Virus record (IMG/VR): IMGVR_UViG_3300024895_000019
Location: 1-23,431 of that record
Source: a virus
DNA: 23,431 nt
Direction: 5' to 3' (one strand)
The notes under the pieces were generated by a model. It did no database searches. It saw nothing but the letters and a program-made list of their open reading frames with translations, and was not told the DNA's origin. The first letter of the stretch is position 1, and each line of letters opens with the position of its first letter. A program made the translations under genes and the position numbers. Shown piece by piece: positions 6,528 through 13,935 of this stretch.

Positions 6528-8052
6528 AAAAGTAAGCAATAAGGAGTACTTGGATATATGGCGGGAGTTCTGTGAAAATATGGACAATGCCACACCTATT
6601 GACTTATCCGAAAGCCACGGGGCAAAGATTAAAAGAATTGCTCATTTAGAAGCCCATCCCGAAGAGTGGTTTAAATACTACTTTCCAAATTATTATACCA
6701 GCGAACCCGCTGAATTTCATATAAAAGCAACCAAGCGTGTATTAGCCAATGCCGAATGGTACGAAGTACGATCGTGGGCGAGAGAACTATCCAAGTCAGG
6801 TCGCACCATGTTCGAAGTTCTTTATCTGGCAATGACTGGCAAAAAGAAAAACATTCTTTTAATATCCAACTCAGCTGACAATGCAGAAAGGTTGCTTTTA
6901 CCTTATAAGGGAATCCTAGAGCGTAATAATAGAATTATTGCAGATTATGGTACCCAAAAGAAAATTGGTTCTTGGGAAGCCAACGAGTTCAAAACTCGTA
7001 AAGGTGTTTCCTTTAGAGCCATTGGTGCGGGACAATCCCCTCGTGGAACTCGTAACGATGCCAGCCGTCCCGATGTTATCTTGATTGATGATATTGATAC
7101 GGACGAATTTTGTAGAAACATCGAGCTCGTAAAAGAGCGCGTGAAATGGATTGAACAGGCTTTAATTCCAACCCGATCTATTTCAAACGGCTTATTGCTT
7201 ATTGCCTGTGGCAACATCATTTCCAAATACTGCTGTATCACTGAAATGGGCAGGAAAGCCGATAAATGGGAAGTGGTTAATATTCGAGATAAGGAAGGCA
7301 AAAGCACTTGGCCACAAAAAAATAGCGAAGTAAATATCGATAGGGTTCTTTCGTCTATCAGTTTTGAAAGTTACCAAAAAGAGTATTTCAACAACCCAAT
7401 GGATGGTGGCGACACCTTCAAGGATATTCTCTTTGACAAATGCCCTCAGTTACGCCATTGCGATACCGTGGTTATTTATGCAGACCCTGCACCGTCGAAC
7501 TCCGATAAAACGAATGCAAGTAGCAAGGCAATTGTTATTGTGGCTCAAAAAGGCATCGATTACTATTTGTATAAAGTGTGGGTAGATCAAATGAGCAACT
7601 CCCAATTTTGCGAGTATTTATTTGAAGCGCATGACTTGTGCAAAAAGGCAGGTGTTGACCCGATTTACATTTGGATTGAAAACAACTCACTCCAAAATCC
7701 TTTTTATGAACAAGTTATTTTGCCACACATTTATAGAATTGGCAACGAAAGAAACACCTTTTTGCCGATACGACCGGACGATAGAAAAAAGCCTGAGAAA
7801 TATGCCAGGATAGAAGGAACTCTCGAGCCATTAAACCGACTACAACATCTGACTTTTAACGTGATGGAAAAAGATAATCCACACATGGAAAGAATGGTGG
7901 CACAGTTTACCAACTTTAGCCGAAAGGCAAAATTAATGGATGGACCCGATGCCGTGGAAGGAGCCGTTAAAATTGCTCAAGACATAGCCATAAGCAAATC
8001 AACCGGAAGCATTGAAAGCTTCAAAAGAACCGCTAATAAACACCGATTATAA
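6520..8052 (+). CDS. Terminase large subunit (Mu gp28-like)
   Basis: A 510-residue packaging motor. The ATPase half has a deviant Walker A-like segment (SKSGRT, about residues 91-96, after an RSWAREL arginine-rich element) and a Walker B DVILIDD (about 185-191). A motif III-like ACGN follows near 230. The C-terminal half carries the RNase H-like nuclease: Asp322 in VVIYADPAPSNSD and a second acidic site in IWIENNS. The enzyme translocates DNA into proheads and cuts it at headful length. It overlaps the small subunit by 8 bases, and its stop overlaps the next ATG (TAATG). Confidence 0.9.
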   Translation: MAKKVSNKEYLDIWREFCENMDNATPIDLSESHGAKIKRIAHLEAHPEEWFKYYFPNYYTSEPAEFHIKATKRVLANAEWYEVRSWARELSKSGRTMFEVLYLAMTGKKKNILLISNSADNAERLLLPYKGILERNNRIIADYGTQKKIGSWEANEFKTRKGVSFRAIGAGQSPRGTRNDASRPDVILIDDIDTDEFCRNIELVKERVKWIEQALIPTRSISNGLLLIACGNIISKYCCITEMGRKADKWEVVNIRDKEGKSTWPQKNSEVNIDRVLSSISFESYQKEYFNNPMDGGDTFKDILFDKCPQLRHCDTVVIYADPAPSNSDKTNASSKAIVIVAQKGIDYYLYKVWVDQMSNSQFCEYLFEAHDLCKKAGVDPIYIWIENNSLQNPFYEQVILPHIYRIGNERNTFLPIRPDDRKKPEKYARIEGTLEPLNRLQHLTFNVMEKDNPHMERMVAQFTNFSRKAKLMDGPDAVEGAVKIAQDIAISKSTGSIESFKRTANKHRL

Positions 8053-8225
8053 TGAAAGAAACTACAACTACAATCAAAATAGTAAGTTATCAAACGGGAG
8101 TTGATGTTTTGGGATTCCCGATATATCAAGAACACACCATTATAAAAGGAGAAACCCAGTCAAAGTTTAATTCAAAACCTAAAGAATGGGTAACGGTTGA
8201 GGAAAAAATAATTAAACAACATTAA
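8052..8225 (+). CDS. Small conserved-position protein, 57 aa, function unknown
   Basis: An ATG at 8052 overlaps the terminase stop (TAATG), and the frame runs for 57 codons to TAA at 8223-8225, one base before the next gene's ATG at 8227. The tight packing on both sides and the absence of another explanation for the 175 bases support a real gene. The product is basic and Thr/Lys-rich, with a beta-like middle part (VDVLGFPIYQEHTIIKG). There is no membrane segment and no known motif. It is probably a head-region accessory protein. Confidence 0.65.
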   Translation: MKETTTTIKIVSYQTGVDVLGFPIYQEHTIIKGETQSKFNSKPKEWVTVEEKIIKQH

Positions 8226-8226
8226 T

Positions 8227-8700
8227 ATGTTAGTACAACCTTCAGAATTAAACACCGAGCTATATCCGGAAGTCCAAGCCGCCATCACTAGAAACAATAA
8301 CGACGAAGTTGTTTCACAAATAAAAGCAGCTGAAGCTTTCTGTAAATCCTACTTGTTTAAATACGATTTAAAAGCCCTTTTTGGAGACGACACAGCCAAC
8401 CCGGTTGTAGCTCCAACGGTAATTGATGAAAATCTAAAAAAAACTATCAAGGTCATTGCTTCCTATTGGCTGGTTCGAAAAGCTAATCCAAACGTAAACT
8501 TGGAATTGTTTCGTGACGATTGGGAATTAATGATTGGTAACAAAGAAGTTCCGGGATGGCTGTATGACATCAAAGAGGGAAACATAAGCCCTGATTGGCC
8601 ATACAAAGCTGACAATCCCAACACCACAGACACGGACGAAAGTACTCAAAACGATGGCGTTTTTTGGGGTTCAAATACTAAACGCATGCAAAGATTTTAA
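8227..8700 (+). CDS. Head-tail connector / DUF1320-like protein (Mu gp36-like)
   Basis: A 157-residue protein between terminase and portal. The N-terminal part matches the DUF1320 style: an opening 'LVQPSELNTELYPEVQAAI', then an acidic helix with IKAAEAFCKSYLFKYDL, and a helix with IASYWLVRKANP (about 75-90). The C-terminus is a PDWPY / Thr-Asp-Ser tail that is probably disordered. DUF1320 proteins are head-completion/adaptor proteins in Mu-like phages, where they usually lie a little further downstream. The assignment comes from pattern and context. Confidence 0.6.
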   Translation: MLVQPSELNTELYPEVQAAITRNNNDEVVSQIKAAEAFCKSYLFKYDLKALFGDDTANPVVAPTVIDENLKKTIKVIASYWLVRKANPNVNLELFRDDWELMIGNKEVPGWLYDIKEGNISPDWPYKADNPNTTDTDESTQNDGVFWGSNTKRMQRF

Positions 8701-8703
8701 ATT

Positions 8704-10026
8704 ATGGCAGTTAAAAAATATAAACCCGACACCGCTGAGCCGTTTATCATACATGATCTAACGTTGGTTTCGCCAGACCGTTCCAGTAAAGACATTGGCA
8801 AACTCAAAGAAAGTATTATTAGTGCCGAAAGCATTTACTTTCCTAATCGAGTAGCTCTTTATGATTTGTACCATGACGTCCTGTCTATGGATGGTTTTTT
8901 GCGTGGAATTATTCAAAAAAGGATTGATGCCGTTTTAAACAAAAAAATCAAATTTATTAAAAAAGGCGGCAAACAAGACGATGATTTAACGGACTTAATC
9001 AAAAGCGAAAAAGGTCGTGACATGATTACGTTATTGATGGAATCCAAGCTTTGGGGAACTTCGGGAATGGAGTTTGTTATTGGCGAAGAACTTAATTTTA
9101 AAGAAGTTCCTCGCAAACACATCAAGCCTGAAAAAGGAGTGATTACAAAGTCTCAATATGCCGTTTCGGAAGAAAACGGGTTCGCTTATGAAGATATGCC
9201 TTTTGTGTGGGTAGTGGGAAAAAAGAACGATTTAGGATTGCTTTTAGCTTGCTCAATGTATGCCATATACAAGCGCGGAGGCTTTGGAGATTTCGCGCAA
9301 TATGTGGAGATTTTCGGGCAACCTGTCCGCATTATGAAGTATGATGCCTATGATACCAAAACCAAGCAAGAACTTAAAACCTTATTAACTGACAGCGGTT
9401 CCTCATTAGCTATGATGATACCCAAACAAGCCGAATTTGAAATGTTGGACGGCAAAACCTCCAATGGCGACGGTAAACTCCAAATCGGTTTAAAAGATGC
9501 CTGCAACGAGGAAATGGCTATTGCCATATTGGGTAATACCGAAACTACTTCATCCAGTAAGTCGAGTGGTTATGCCCAATCGAAAGAACACGGCGAACAG
9601 CAAGATGAGTTGACAGTTTCGGATTTAATATTTGTAGAAAACTTATTGAATAGCAAAAAGTTTAAAGCGATTTTAAAATCATACGGTTATGATGTTGATG
9701 GGAAGTTTGAATTTGAATTAGATCTAAATCTAACCAAGTTAAAGCTCCGTATTGAAATTGATATGGTGGTGTGTACCAAAGTGCCTATTGGAGACGATTA
9801 TTGGTATGAAACCTATCGAATTCCAAAGCCTGACAATTACGACGAACTAAAGGCAAAAATGGAAGCCGACAAGGTGCAACCGGAGGCAGAACCAACGCCA
9901 GCCAATTCCAAAAAAGCACCAGGACAAAATCCAAAAAAAGGACAGCTAACCGAAACCAAAAAGCAAAACCTTATGGATTTACTTTTCAAAGGTTTGGCGG
10001 ATTTTTTCGACCCCGCCCAACACTAG
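8704..10026 (+). CDS. Portal protein, DUF935 (Mu gp29-like)
   Basis: A 440-residue portal, the dodecameric ring at the capsid vertex through which DNA is packaged and ejected. Features of DUF935 portals are visible: the N-terminal LYDLYHDVLSMDGFLRGIIQKR (split here by no gap), a central WGTSGMEFVIGEE and RKHIKPEKG block, YVEIFGQPVRIMKYD around residue 200, the ILGNTETT segment near 278 followed by the Ser-rich GYAQSKEHGEQQDEL loop, and a helical C-terminal domain with a Pro/Lys linker. Length and order (terminase, portal, MuF) fit Mu. It ends 17 bases before the TTG start candidate of the MuF gene. Confidence 0.85.
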   Translation: MAVKKYKPDTAEPFIIHDLTLVSPDRSSKDIGKLKESIISAESIYFPNRVALYDLYHDVLSMDGFLRGIIQKRIDAVLNKKIKFIKKGGKQDDDLTDLIKSEKGRDMITLLMESKLWGTSGMEFVIGEELNFKEVPRKHIKPEKGVITKSQYAVSEENGFAYEDMPFVWVVGKKNDLGLLLACSMYAIYKRGGFGDFAQYVEIFGQPVRIMKYDAYDTKTKQELKTLLTDSGSSLAMMIPKQAEFEMLDGKTSNGDGKLQIGLKDACNEEMAIAILGNTETTSSSKSSGYAQSKEHGEQQDELTVSDLIFVENLLNSKKFKAILKSYGYDVDGKFEFELDLNLTKLKLRIEIDMVVCTKVPIGDDYWYETYRIPKPDNYDELKAKMEADKVQPEAEPTPANSKKAPGQNPKKGQLTETKKQNLMDLLFKGLADFFDPAQH

Positions 10027-10043
10027 TTGGGCAATTAAATGAT

Positions 10044-11204
10044 TTGTATGGCAGTCGTTGTGATTGTTGCGGTGGCGAACTGCACGACCTAGCCGACGAC
10101 ACTGAAGACTGGGATAAAATATACGACGATATTGCCAGGCAATTGCTTAATGGCGAAGACTTGAATACCGATGCTGTTTATAATAAAACAGCTACGCAAT
10201 TAATTTCCGCAATGAATAAAGGCCTCGGAGGAACTTCCTTCGATGACAATGACAGCCGTCTGGCTTTGCAAAACGCATTCAAAGCCAATTTAGAGCAATT
10301 CAGCTATGCTAAAACCTTAACGCAATTTCATTTGTTCAAGGATTCGATGTTTAACGACAAAGGACAAATTCAATCCTTTGCCACGGTAAAAAAAGCCGTT
10401 GCCGACATAGGCGAAGTATTCAATAAAAACTATCTCGCAGCCGAACACCAATTCGTTACCCAATCCGCAATTATGTCGCATAAATGGGACACATTGGATT
10501 CGGAATATTTAGAATTTACCACCGTTGGAGATAGTCGAGTGCGACCAGAACACAAGATTTTTGACAAGTTCACGGCTCTTAAAACTGATCCTATTTGGAG
10601 ACGGTTGTACACGCCATTGGATTGGGGTTGTCGTTGTACTGTTATTCCTGGCATAAGTAAAAATATAAGTAAGGAATATGACAGCGAATGGGCAAACAAG
10701 ATGGTTGACCCCTTGATAAAAGGAACGATATTCGATAACAATGTGGGGATTAGCAAAGTGATATTTACGGACAAACACCCTTATTTTAAAGAGACCGTAG
10801 CGAAAAATGATAGTTATGATTATGGTATTAGTTCTAGTAAGATTGAAGCCAATAAACCACTAAAAGAACAACGGATTGAAATTAGAGATTGGGTAAAAGA
10901 AAATATTATAGGTAAAACCATAAATCATCCTAATATTGAAAATCCAATTCATTTTACCGTTACTGGTATAAAAGAAGCTTTAAATCAACCGCATAAGTTT
11001 ATTGTAGAGAAGAATGAAGCTATTAGAACAATTAAAAAGAGAATCAAAGAAGCAGAATTCATAAAAACCGTTAAAGATAGTAAGGGGAGAGAAATTGAGT
11101 ATCATTACTTAAAAACAAGTATAAATAACGAGGATTCATTTATTGTCATAAAAATGGAAGCTAATAGAAATTCGTTCTACTCAATAGTAGATAAATTAAA
11201 ATAG
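10044..11204 (+). CDS. MuF-like head morphogenesis protein with C-terminal candidate toxin domain
   Basis: A 386-residue protein. Residues about 1-215 are the MuF minor head protein: a CxxCGG segment near the N-terminus, a helical middle, and the conserved FTTVGDSRVRPEHKIFD and PLDWGCRCTVIPG motifs. Residues about 260-386 are an extension with a helix KPLKEQRIEIRDWVKENI, the block PIHFTVTGIKEALNQPH, and an alternating C-terminal beta part. This resembles the Barnase/EndoU/RelE-like nuclease domains (PBECR type) found on MuF proteins. The extension is markedly more AT-rich (hand count: 16/60 GC at 10861-10920 against 30/60 at 10081-10140), suggesting domain acquisition. No ATG exists near the start; TTG at 10044 is the best candidate, and the frame is open further upstream. 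Confidence 0.75.
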   Translation: MYGSRCDCCGGELHDLADDTEDWDKIYDDIARQLLNGEDLNTDAVYNKTATQLISAMNKGLGGTSFDDNDSRLALQNAFKANLEQFSYAKTLTQFHLFKDSMFNDKGQIQSFATVKKAVADIGEVFNKNYLAAEHQFVTQSAIMSHKWDTLDSEYLEFTTVGDSRVRPEHKIFDKFTALKTDPIWRRLYTPLDWGCRCTVIPGISKNISKEYDSEWANKMVDPLIKGTIFDNNVGISKVIFTDKHPYFKETVAKNDSYDYGISSSKIEANKPLKEQRIEIRDWVKENIIGKTINHPNIENPIHFTVTGIKEALNQPHKFIVEKNEAIRTIKKRIKEAEFIKTVKDSKGREIEYHYLKTSINNEDSFIVIKMEANRNSFYSIVDKLK

Positions 11205-11226
11205 CCCTACCAGTGTGGAGAAGGAT

Positions 11227-11844
11227 ATGCAATCCAACGCACTAGTAAGACTATTTCAATACAAATATACAAAACTTTTTAATATGTCACCCGAAGAGTT
11301 CGAAAAAAACCTAAATACCAAAGCATCAGTCATAAAAAACTATGCAATGACTCGCTTTCCATCGACAGCGGGAAACATTGCTTTGCGATTTATCAATGGT
11401 AATTTTAGAGCTGGAGGGTTTCAAGGACAAACTTTTGAACGTTGGAAAAAAGGGAAAAAGAAGTCAGGCACAACCCTTGTAAAAGATGGCTACTTGCGAG
11501 GAGGTAATTATTACACTACACAACCGGGGCAAACGACTGTAAAAAACGACATGCCTTATGCTAAAGTACATAATGAAGGTTTTGATGGAACAGTAACGAT
11601 ACCAGCGCACACTCGCAACAAGTATAGCAAAAGTAAAAAAGGCACCGGGAAGTTTACTAAAAAAGGTAAAGAGCGAATGCAAACAGTGACATCCAAGTCT
11701 GGCGAAAGTGACGTGAGATCACACAGCCGAAAAATGAAAATACCAAAACGCCAGTTTATGCCAACCAACGAAAACGACAGTCCGGTGTTGAACAATGCCA
11801 TTGAGAGACAAGTCGCACGAGATATTAAACAATTAATGAATTAA
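11227..11844 (+). CDS. Phage virion morphogenesis / tail completion protein (Mu gpG-like)
   Basis: A 205-residue basic protein if started at the ATG at 11227 (a GTG at 11215 would add four residues). The conserved pattern of the phage virion morphogenesis family is visible: a helical N-terminus, the FQGQTFERWKKGKK segment, LVKDGYLRGG, the beta hairpin MPYAKVHNEGFDGTVTIPAH, and near the C-terminus a KRQFMP motif followed by a helix. The family functions in head-tail joining or tail assembly. A Lys/Ser/Thr-rich insert (about 135-175) is specific to this branch. The gene follows MuF, as in Mu (F then G), and is spaced 2 bases from the next start. Confidence 0.75.
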   Translation: MQSNALVRLFQYKYTKLFNMSPEEFEKNLNTKASVIKNYAMTRFPSTAGNIALRFINGNFRAGGFQGQTFERWKKGKKKSGTTLVKDGYLRGGNYYTTQPGQTTVKNDMPYAKVHNEGFDGTVTIPAHTRNKYSKSKKGTGKFTKKGKERMQTVTSKSGESDVRSHSRKMKIPKRQFMPTNENDSPVLNNAIERQVARDIKQLMN

Positions 11845-11846
11845 TT

Positions 11847-12341
11847 ATGGAAAGTCCGTTAGCCAACTTATTCCTGGCAATACAAGCCCGAATTATGCAG
11901 GAAGTACCCGCAATAAAATATATTGACCAAAACATGGGGCAATATATGCACGAAGACTTTAGAAAGAACATGCTTTTTCCGTGTGTGTTGATTGACTTCC
12001 CAAATACCGATTGGAGCGAAATGCAGGGCTTCAGCCAGTTTGGCGATGTTACCATCGTAGCAACCTTGTTTCACGATGTTTGGAACAACACGAGCCACAT
12101 TACACCAACAGACATCAAAGTGGCAGGATTACAGTATTTAGAAACCAATCAAAAACTATTTATGTCGTTGCAGGGATGGAACCCTGATTATTGCGAAGCA
12201 TTGATTCGTAAGCAATCGAAAAGCCATAATGCAAACGAAACTGGTTTGAGAGTACAAGAAACTACGTTTACTACCCAATTTGAAGACCGTAGTTGTGATG
12301 ATGCCACGCCACAAATAAGCTTGGGATTACGCACCGAATAA
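11847..12341 (+). CDS. Tail terminator-like protein (Mu gp37-like position)
   Basis: A 164-residue protein at the end of the plus-strand operon, two bases after the morphogenesis gene. It has an N-terminal amphipathic helix (LANLFLAIQARIMQEV), beta-rich central blocks (FPCVLIDFPNTDWSE and GDVTIVATLFHDVW), and a beta C-terminus ending in an ETTFTTQFEDRS segment. This arrangement matches the gp37/DUF1834-like and tail terminator families of Mu-like phages, which cap the head-proximal end of the tail. Its last 15 bases overlap the convergent minus-strand gene ending at 12327. No terminator is visible behind it. Confidence 0.6.
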   Translation: MESPLANLFLAIQARIMQEVPAIKYIDQNMGQYMHEDFRKNMLFPCVLIDFPNTDWSEMQGFSQFGDVTIVATLFHDVWNNTSHITPTDIKVAGLQYLETNQKLFMSLQGWNPDYCEALIRKQSKSHNANETGLRVQETTFTTQFEDRSCDDATPQISLGLRTE

Positions 12342-12539
12342 GGATAGTTGCTGCTCGTGTTCTTTAGGAATTGGCATTCCTTTGATGTTCATCCATTGAC
12401 GGTAACTAATATAGATATTGAACTTTGGAAAAACGGTACGAATAATTTTGGTATCTGGCACGTCAGAATGTTTGGCGTTTTTGTAAACGTCAATAATAAA
12501 TTGAGCTCGCTTATTGTAGTTCTTTTTATTATATGCCAT
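12327..12539 (-). CDS. Small basic protein of unknown function, convergent to head operon
   Basis: A 70-residue protein with an N-terminal Lys/Asn-rich part and a helical middle (AQFIIDVYKNAKHSDVPDT). A segment ISYRQWMNIKGM follows, which may be part of a small winged or HTH-like fold, and the C-terminus ends in EHEQQLSLFGA, a QLSLF-type peptide like those that bind the beta sliding clamp (consensus QLSLF). A candidate promoter ends only five bases before its ATG. It is transcribed towards the head operon and overlaps it by 15 bases. The clamp-binding idea is inference from the QLSLF match alone. Confidence 0.6.
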   Translation of the reverse strand: MAYNKKNYNKRAQFIIDVYKNAKHSDVPDTKIIRTVFPKFNIYISYRQWMNIKGMPIPKEHEQQLSLFGA

Positions 12540-12543
12540 AAGG

Positions 12544-12574
12544 CAAATTTAACTTACAATATTTTATTGTGCAA
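12544..12574 (-). promoter_or_regulatory. Candidate Bacteroidota promoter, near-leaderless
   Basis: On the minus strand, a -33 TTG (12572-12574) is followed after 20 bases by TAAATTTG (12544-12551), a perfect match to the TAnnTTTG -7 box of Flavobacterium/Bacteroides. The -7 box ends five bases before the ATG of the 70-aa gene at 12539, so the transcript would begin at or next to the start codon. Confidence 0.4.
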
Positions 12575-12591
12575 CACGATTTTTTGGGCAT

Positions 12592-12615
12592 AAAAAAACC
12601 TCCGTTAAGAGGTTT
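12592..12615 (-). terminator. Rho-independent terminator of the accessory gene block
   Basis: AAACCTC (12596-12602) pairs with GAGGTTT (12609-12615) around a 6-base loop. On the minus strand the stem is followed by a T-run from the A residues at 12592-12598. It overlaps the stop codon of the zinc-ribbon gene (12614-12616) and ends the operon that reads leftward through the accessory genes. Confidence 0.75.
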
Positions 12616-12802
12616 AAAATGTTTTTTTACAGTTTATACAGACTCTCTGGATTTTGTCTGATTTTGTAAACCCTAAGAGGACAAATGGCAGAAAAATTAA
12701 TCCTAAAATACAGCCCCTACCACAACCAAATCTTTTCTTATTAAGTAATTGAATTTGGTCACTTCCACATTTTGGACATTTTACTTTATCTTGGTTTTCC
12801 AT
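12614..12802 (-). CDS. Small zinc-ribbon membrane protein
   Basis: A 62-residue protein with an N-terminal CPKCG knuckle (Cys9/Cys12) and a C-terminal CINC knuckle near residues 56-59, together a complete four-Cys zinc ribbon. Between them are a Cys/Gly-rich FGCGRGC segment and one hydrophobic stretch (about 32-46, ILGLIFLPFVLLGF). The ribbon is thus interrupted by a membrane-like hairpin, a form found in small membrane-anchored zinc-ribbon proteins. It lies between the secreted-protein gene and a strong terminator. Function unknown; part of a block of host-directed or accessory genes. Confidence 0.65.
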   Translation of the reverse strand: MENQDKVKCPKCGSDQIQLLNKKRFGCGRGCILGLIFLPFVLLGFTKSDKIQRVCINCKKTF

Positions 12803-12829
12803 CTTTTTATTTTAAATTTAACTTAAATG

Positions 12830-13411
12830 TTATTTGAACTCATTTAGTCGAGAAGACATATTTTTCAAGTACCAGGACCCATCTTCACGAATGAAGTTAT
12901 ACCAATAACCATCTTTATCTTTTCGAACGCTATAGATGCCTGTTGTCATCGTTTTTTCAGTTGTAGCTGTTGGCTCGATTTCCTTTTGATAAAAAGGAAA
13001 TAAGTCCAAAAATGCACCCTTCACAACATCAAAAGCATATTCTTTTACCCCTTTGATTTCTAAGTCCGGATTTGCTCCAACTTCATTTATTTTGAAATCT
13101 ACACATAGGCAATTTTCATTTATAAAAGAATATCTTCCCGTTGTTTTATACCTATAAACATAAGCCTTGACTGATTCTTTTTCAACATCACTTAACCCTT
13201 CTTTGATGTATATAAATGAGTAAGTAAGGGCATAGCCAGATATAGCACTGTCAAGAAAAACAAACTTTGTTTTAGCTCCAAAGGCTATTTCATCTGAAAG
13301 TTTTCGAGCAAATTCCAAATTACATTTATTGGCTTTATTTAACAAATCAATATTTTGCGCTTGGACAAACAATCCAAACAGCAGTGCGATGAGTAGTAAT
13401 ATTTTTTTCAT
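12830..13411 (-). CDS. Secreted protein of unknown function
   Basis: A 193-residue protein with a clear Sec signal peptide (MKKILLLIALLFGLFVQAQ, cleavage predicted around residue 19). There is no lipobox and no second membrane segment. The mature part contains a few Cys and a C-terminal block GIYSVRKDKDGYWYNFIREDGSWYLKN. This may fold as an SH3- or GW-like small beta domain, but no family is recognised. It is not a structural phage gene by position. It lies 12 bases after the Cys-rich protein gene and is probably transcribed with it from the promoter near 13625, suggesting expression in the lysogen. Confidence 0.6.
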   Translation of the reverse strand: MKKILLLIALLFGLFVQAQNIDLLNKANKCNLEFARKLSDEIAFGAKTKFVFLDSAISGYALTYSFIYIKEGLSDVEKESVKAYVYRYKTTGRYSFINENCLCVDFKINEVGANPDLEIKGVKEYAFDVVKGAFLDLFPFYQKEIEPTATTEKTMTTGIYSVRKDKDGYWYNFIREDGSWYLKNMSSRLNEFK

Positions 13412-13423
13412 AATCTCTTAATT

Positions 13424-13597
13424 TTATTTACAAACACCACATTCTCCACCATCTTTAGCACAGTGCTTACAATATTTACAATTTTTACAAGCAGAACAGT
13501 TTTTTGAACCCGTACACTTCTTGCCGCTATACTCATAAGCAATTGATGCGCCAGCTAATAAAAGACCGAGAGTGCTAAAAAGGATAATTTTTTTCAT
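13424..13597 (-). CDS. Small secreted Cys-rich protein
   Basis: A 57-residue protein if started at the ATG at 13595-13597 (MKKIILFST); a longer start at 13624 would place non-signal residues first. It has an N-terminal signal peptide of about 20 residues, then a mature part of about 37 residues with eight Cys in regular CxxC spacing (CSACKNCKYCKHC, then CGVC). Such Cys repeats fit metal binding or a disulfide-rich peptide. A periplasmic or outer-surface role is inferred. It is first in the accessory block, behind a TACATTTG promoter box. No phage structural role is evident. Confidence 0.6.
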   Translation of the reverse strand: MKKIILFSTLGLLLAGASIAYEYSGKKCTGSKNCSACKNCKYCKHCAKDGGECGVCK

Positions 13598-13621
13598 AGT
13601 ATTTATTTTTAAGTTATTGTC

Positions 13622-13654
13622 CAAATGTATGAATAATATTAAGTGAATTCTAAA
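13622..13654 (-). promoter_or_regulatory. Candidate promoter for the accessory (moron) block
   Basis: TACATTTG on the minus strand (13622-13629) is a perfect TAnnTTTG -7 box about 25 bases before the ATG of the Cys-rich gene. The -33 element is weak (TTTA at 13651-13654, 21-base spacing). It overlaps the 3' end of the DGR accessory gene, giving the accessory block its own start of transcription. Confidence 0.4.
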
Positions 13655-13935
13655 TATTCATTTCTCTTTACTATTGTTGTGGTAAATGGAAATTTGTCTT
13701 TTGGTACTTTTTTAATAACTTGGATCAATATTGTTGCTCCTGTGAACACTACTCTTTTTCGGTCATCAATTACAATCTGTAAAGTCAAATAATCGGAGTT
13801 GAGTTTCTTTTTGGATGGTTCTATTTTGAAGTCGTGGACTGTTATCGGAACATTCAATATTTCGTCTATTTTTATGCTTTTTCCTGCGAAGTGCATTACT
13901 TCGGTTTCTATTCCTAAATCCGAGAACTTGGTCAT
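13639..13935 (-). CDS. DGR accessory protein (non-Avd), 98 aa
   Basis: A 98-residue protein encoded directly behind, and overlapping, the DGR reverse transcriptase. It begins MTKFSDLGIETEVMHFAGK, has a central beta-rich region (about 28-75, including TLQIVIDDRKRVVFTG), and ends VPKDKFPFTTTIVKRNEYLEFT. The beta-rich, OB-like character and the aromatic C-terminus suggest a nucleic-acid binding fold; this is inference. As remembered, similar short proteins follow DGR RTs in Bacteroidota elements, where they would replace the helical-bundle Avd. It is not an Avd homologue by length or composition. Its ATG lies in the 3' part of the RT frame just after an A7 run. Confidence 0.75.
   Translation of the reverse strand: MTKFSDLGIETEVMHFAGKSIKIDEILNVPITVHDFKIEPSKKKLNSDYLTLQIVIDDRKRVVFTGATILIQVIKKVPKDKFPFTTTIVKRNEYLEFT

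Noticed and set aside
12348-12593. Plus-strand 81-aa frame
   Set aside because: Antisense to the 70-aa minus gene, runs into the terminator, and has no promoter or family pattern.
13766-13935. C-terminal 57 residues of the RT frame as a novel basic domain
   Set aside because: They overlap the accessory gene out of frame, have shadow-like composition (Arg/Asn/Lys-rich) and begin right after an A7 run, so they are better explained by slippage or a base-count change.
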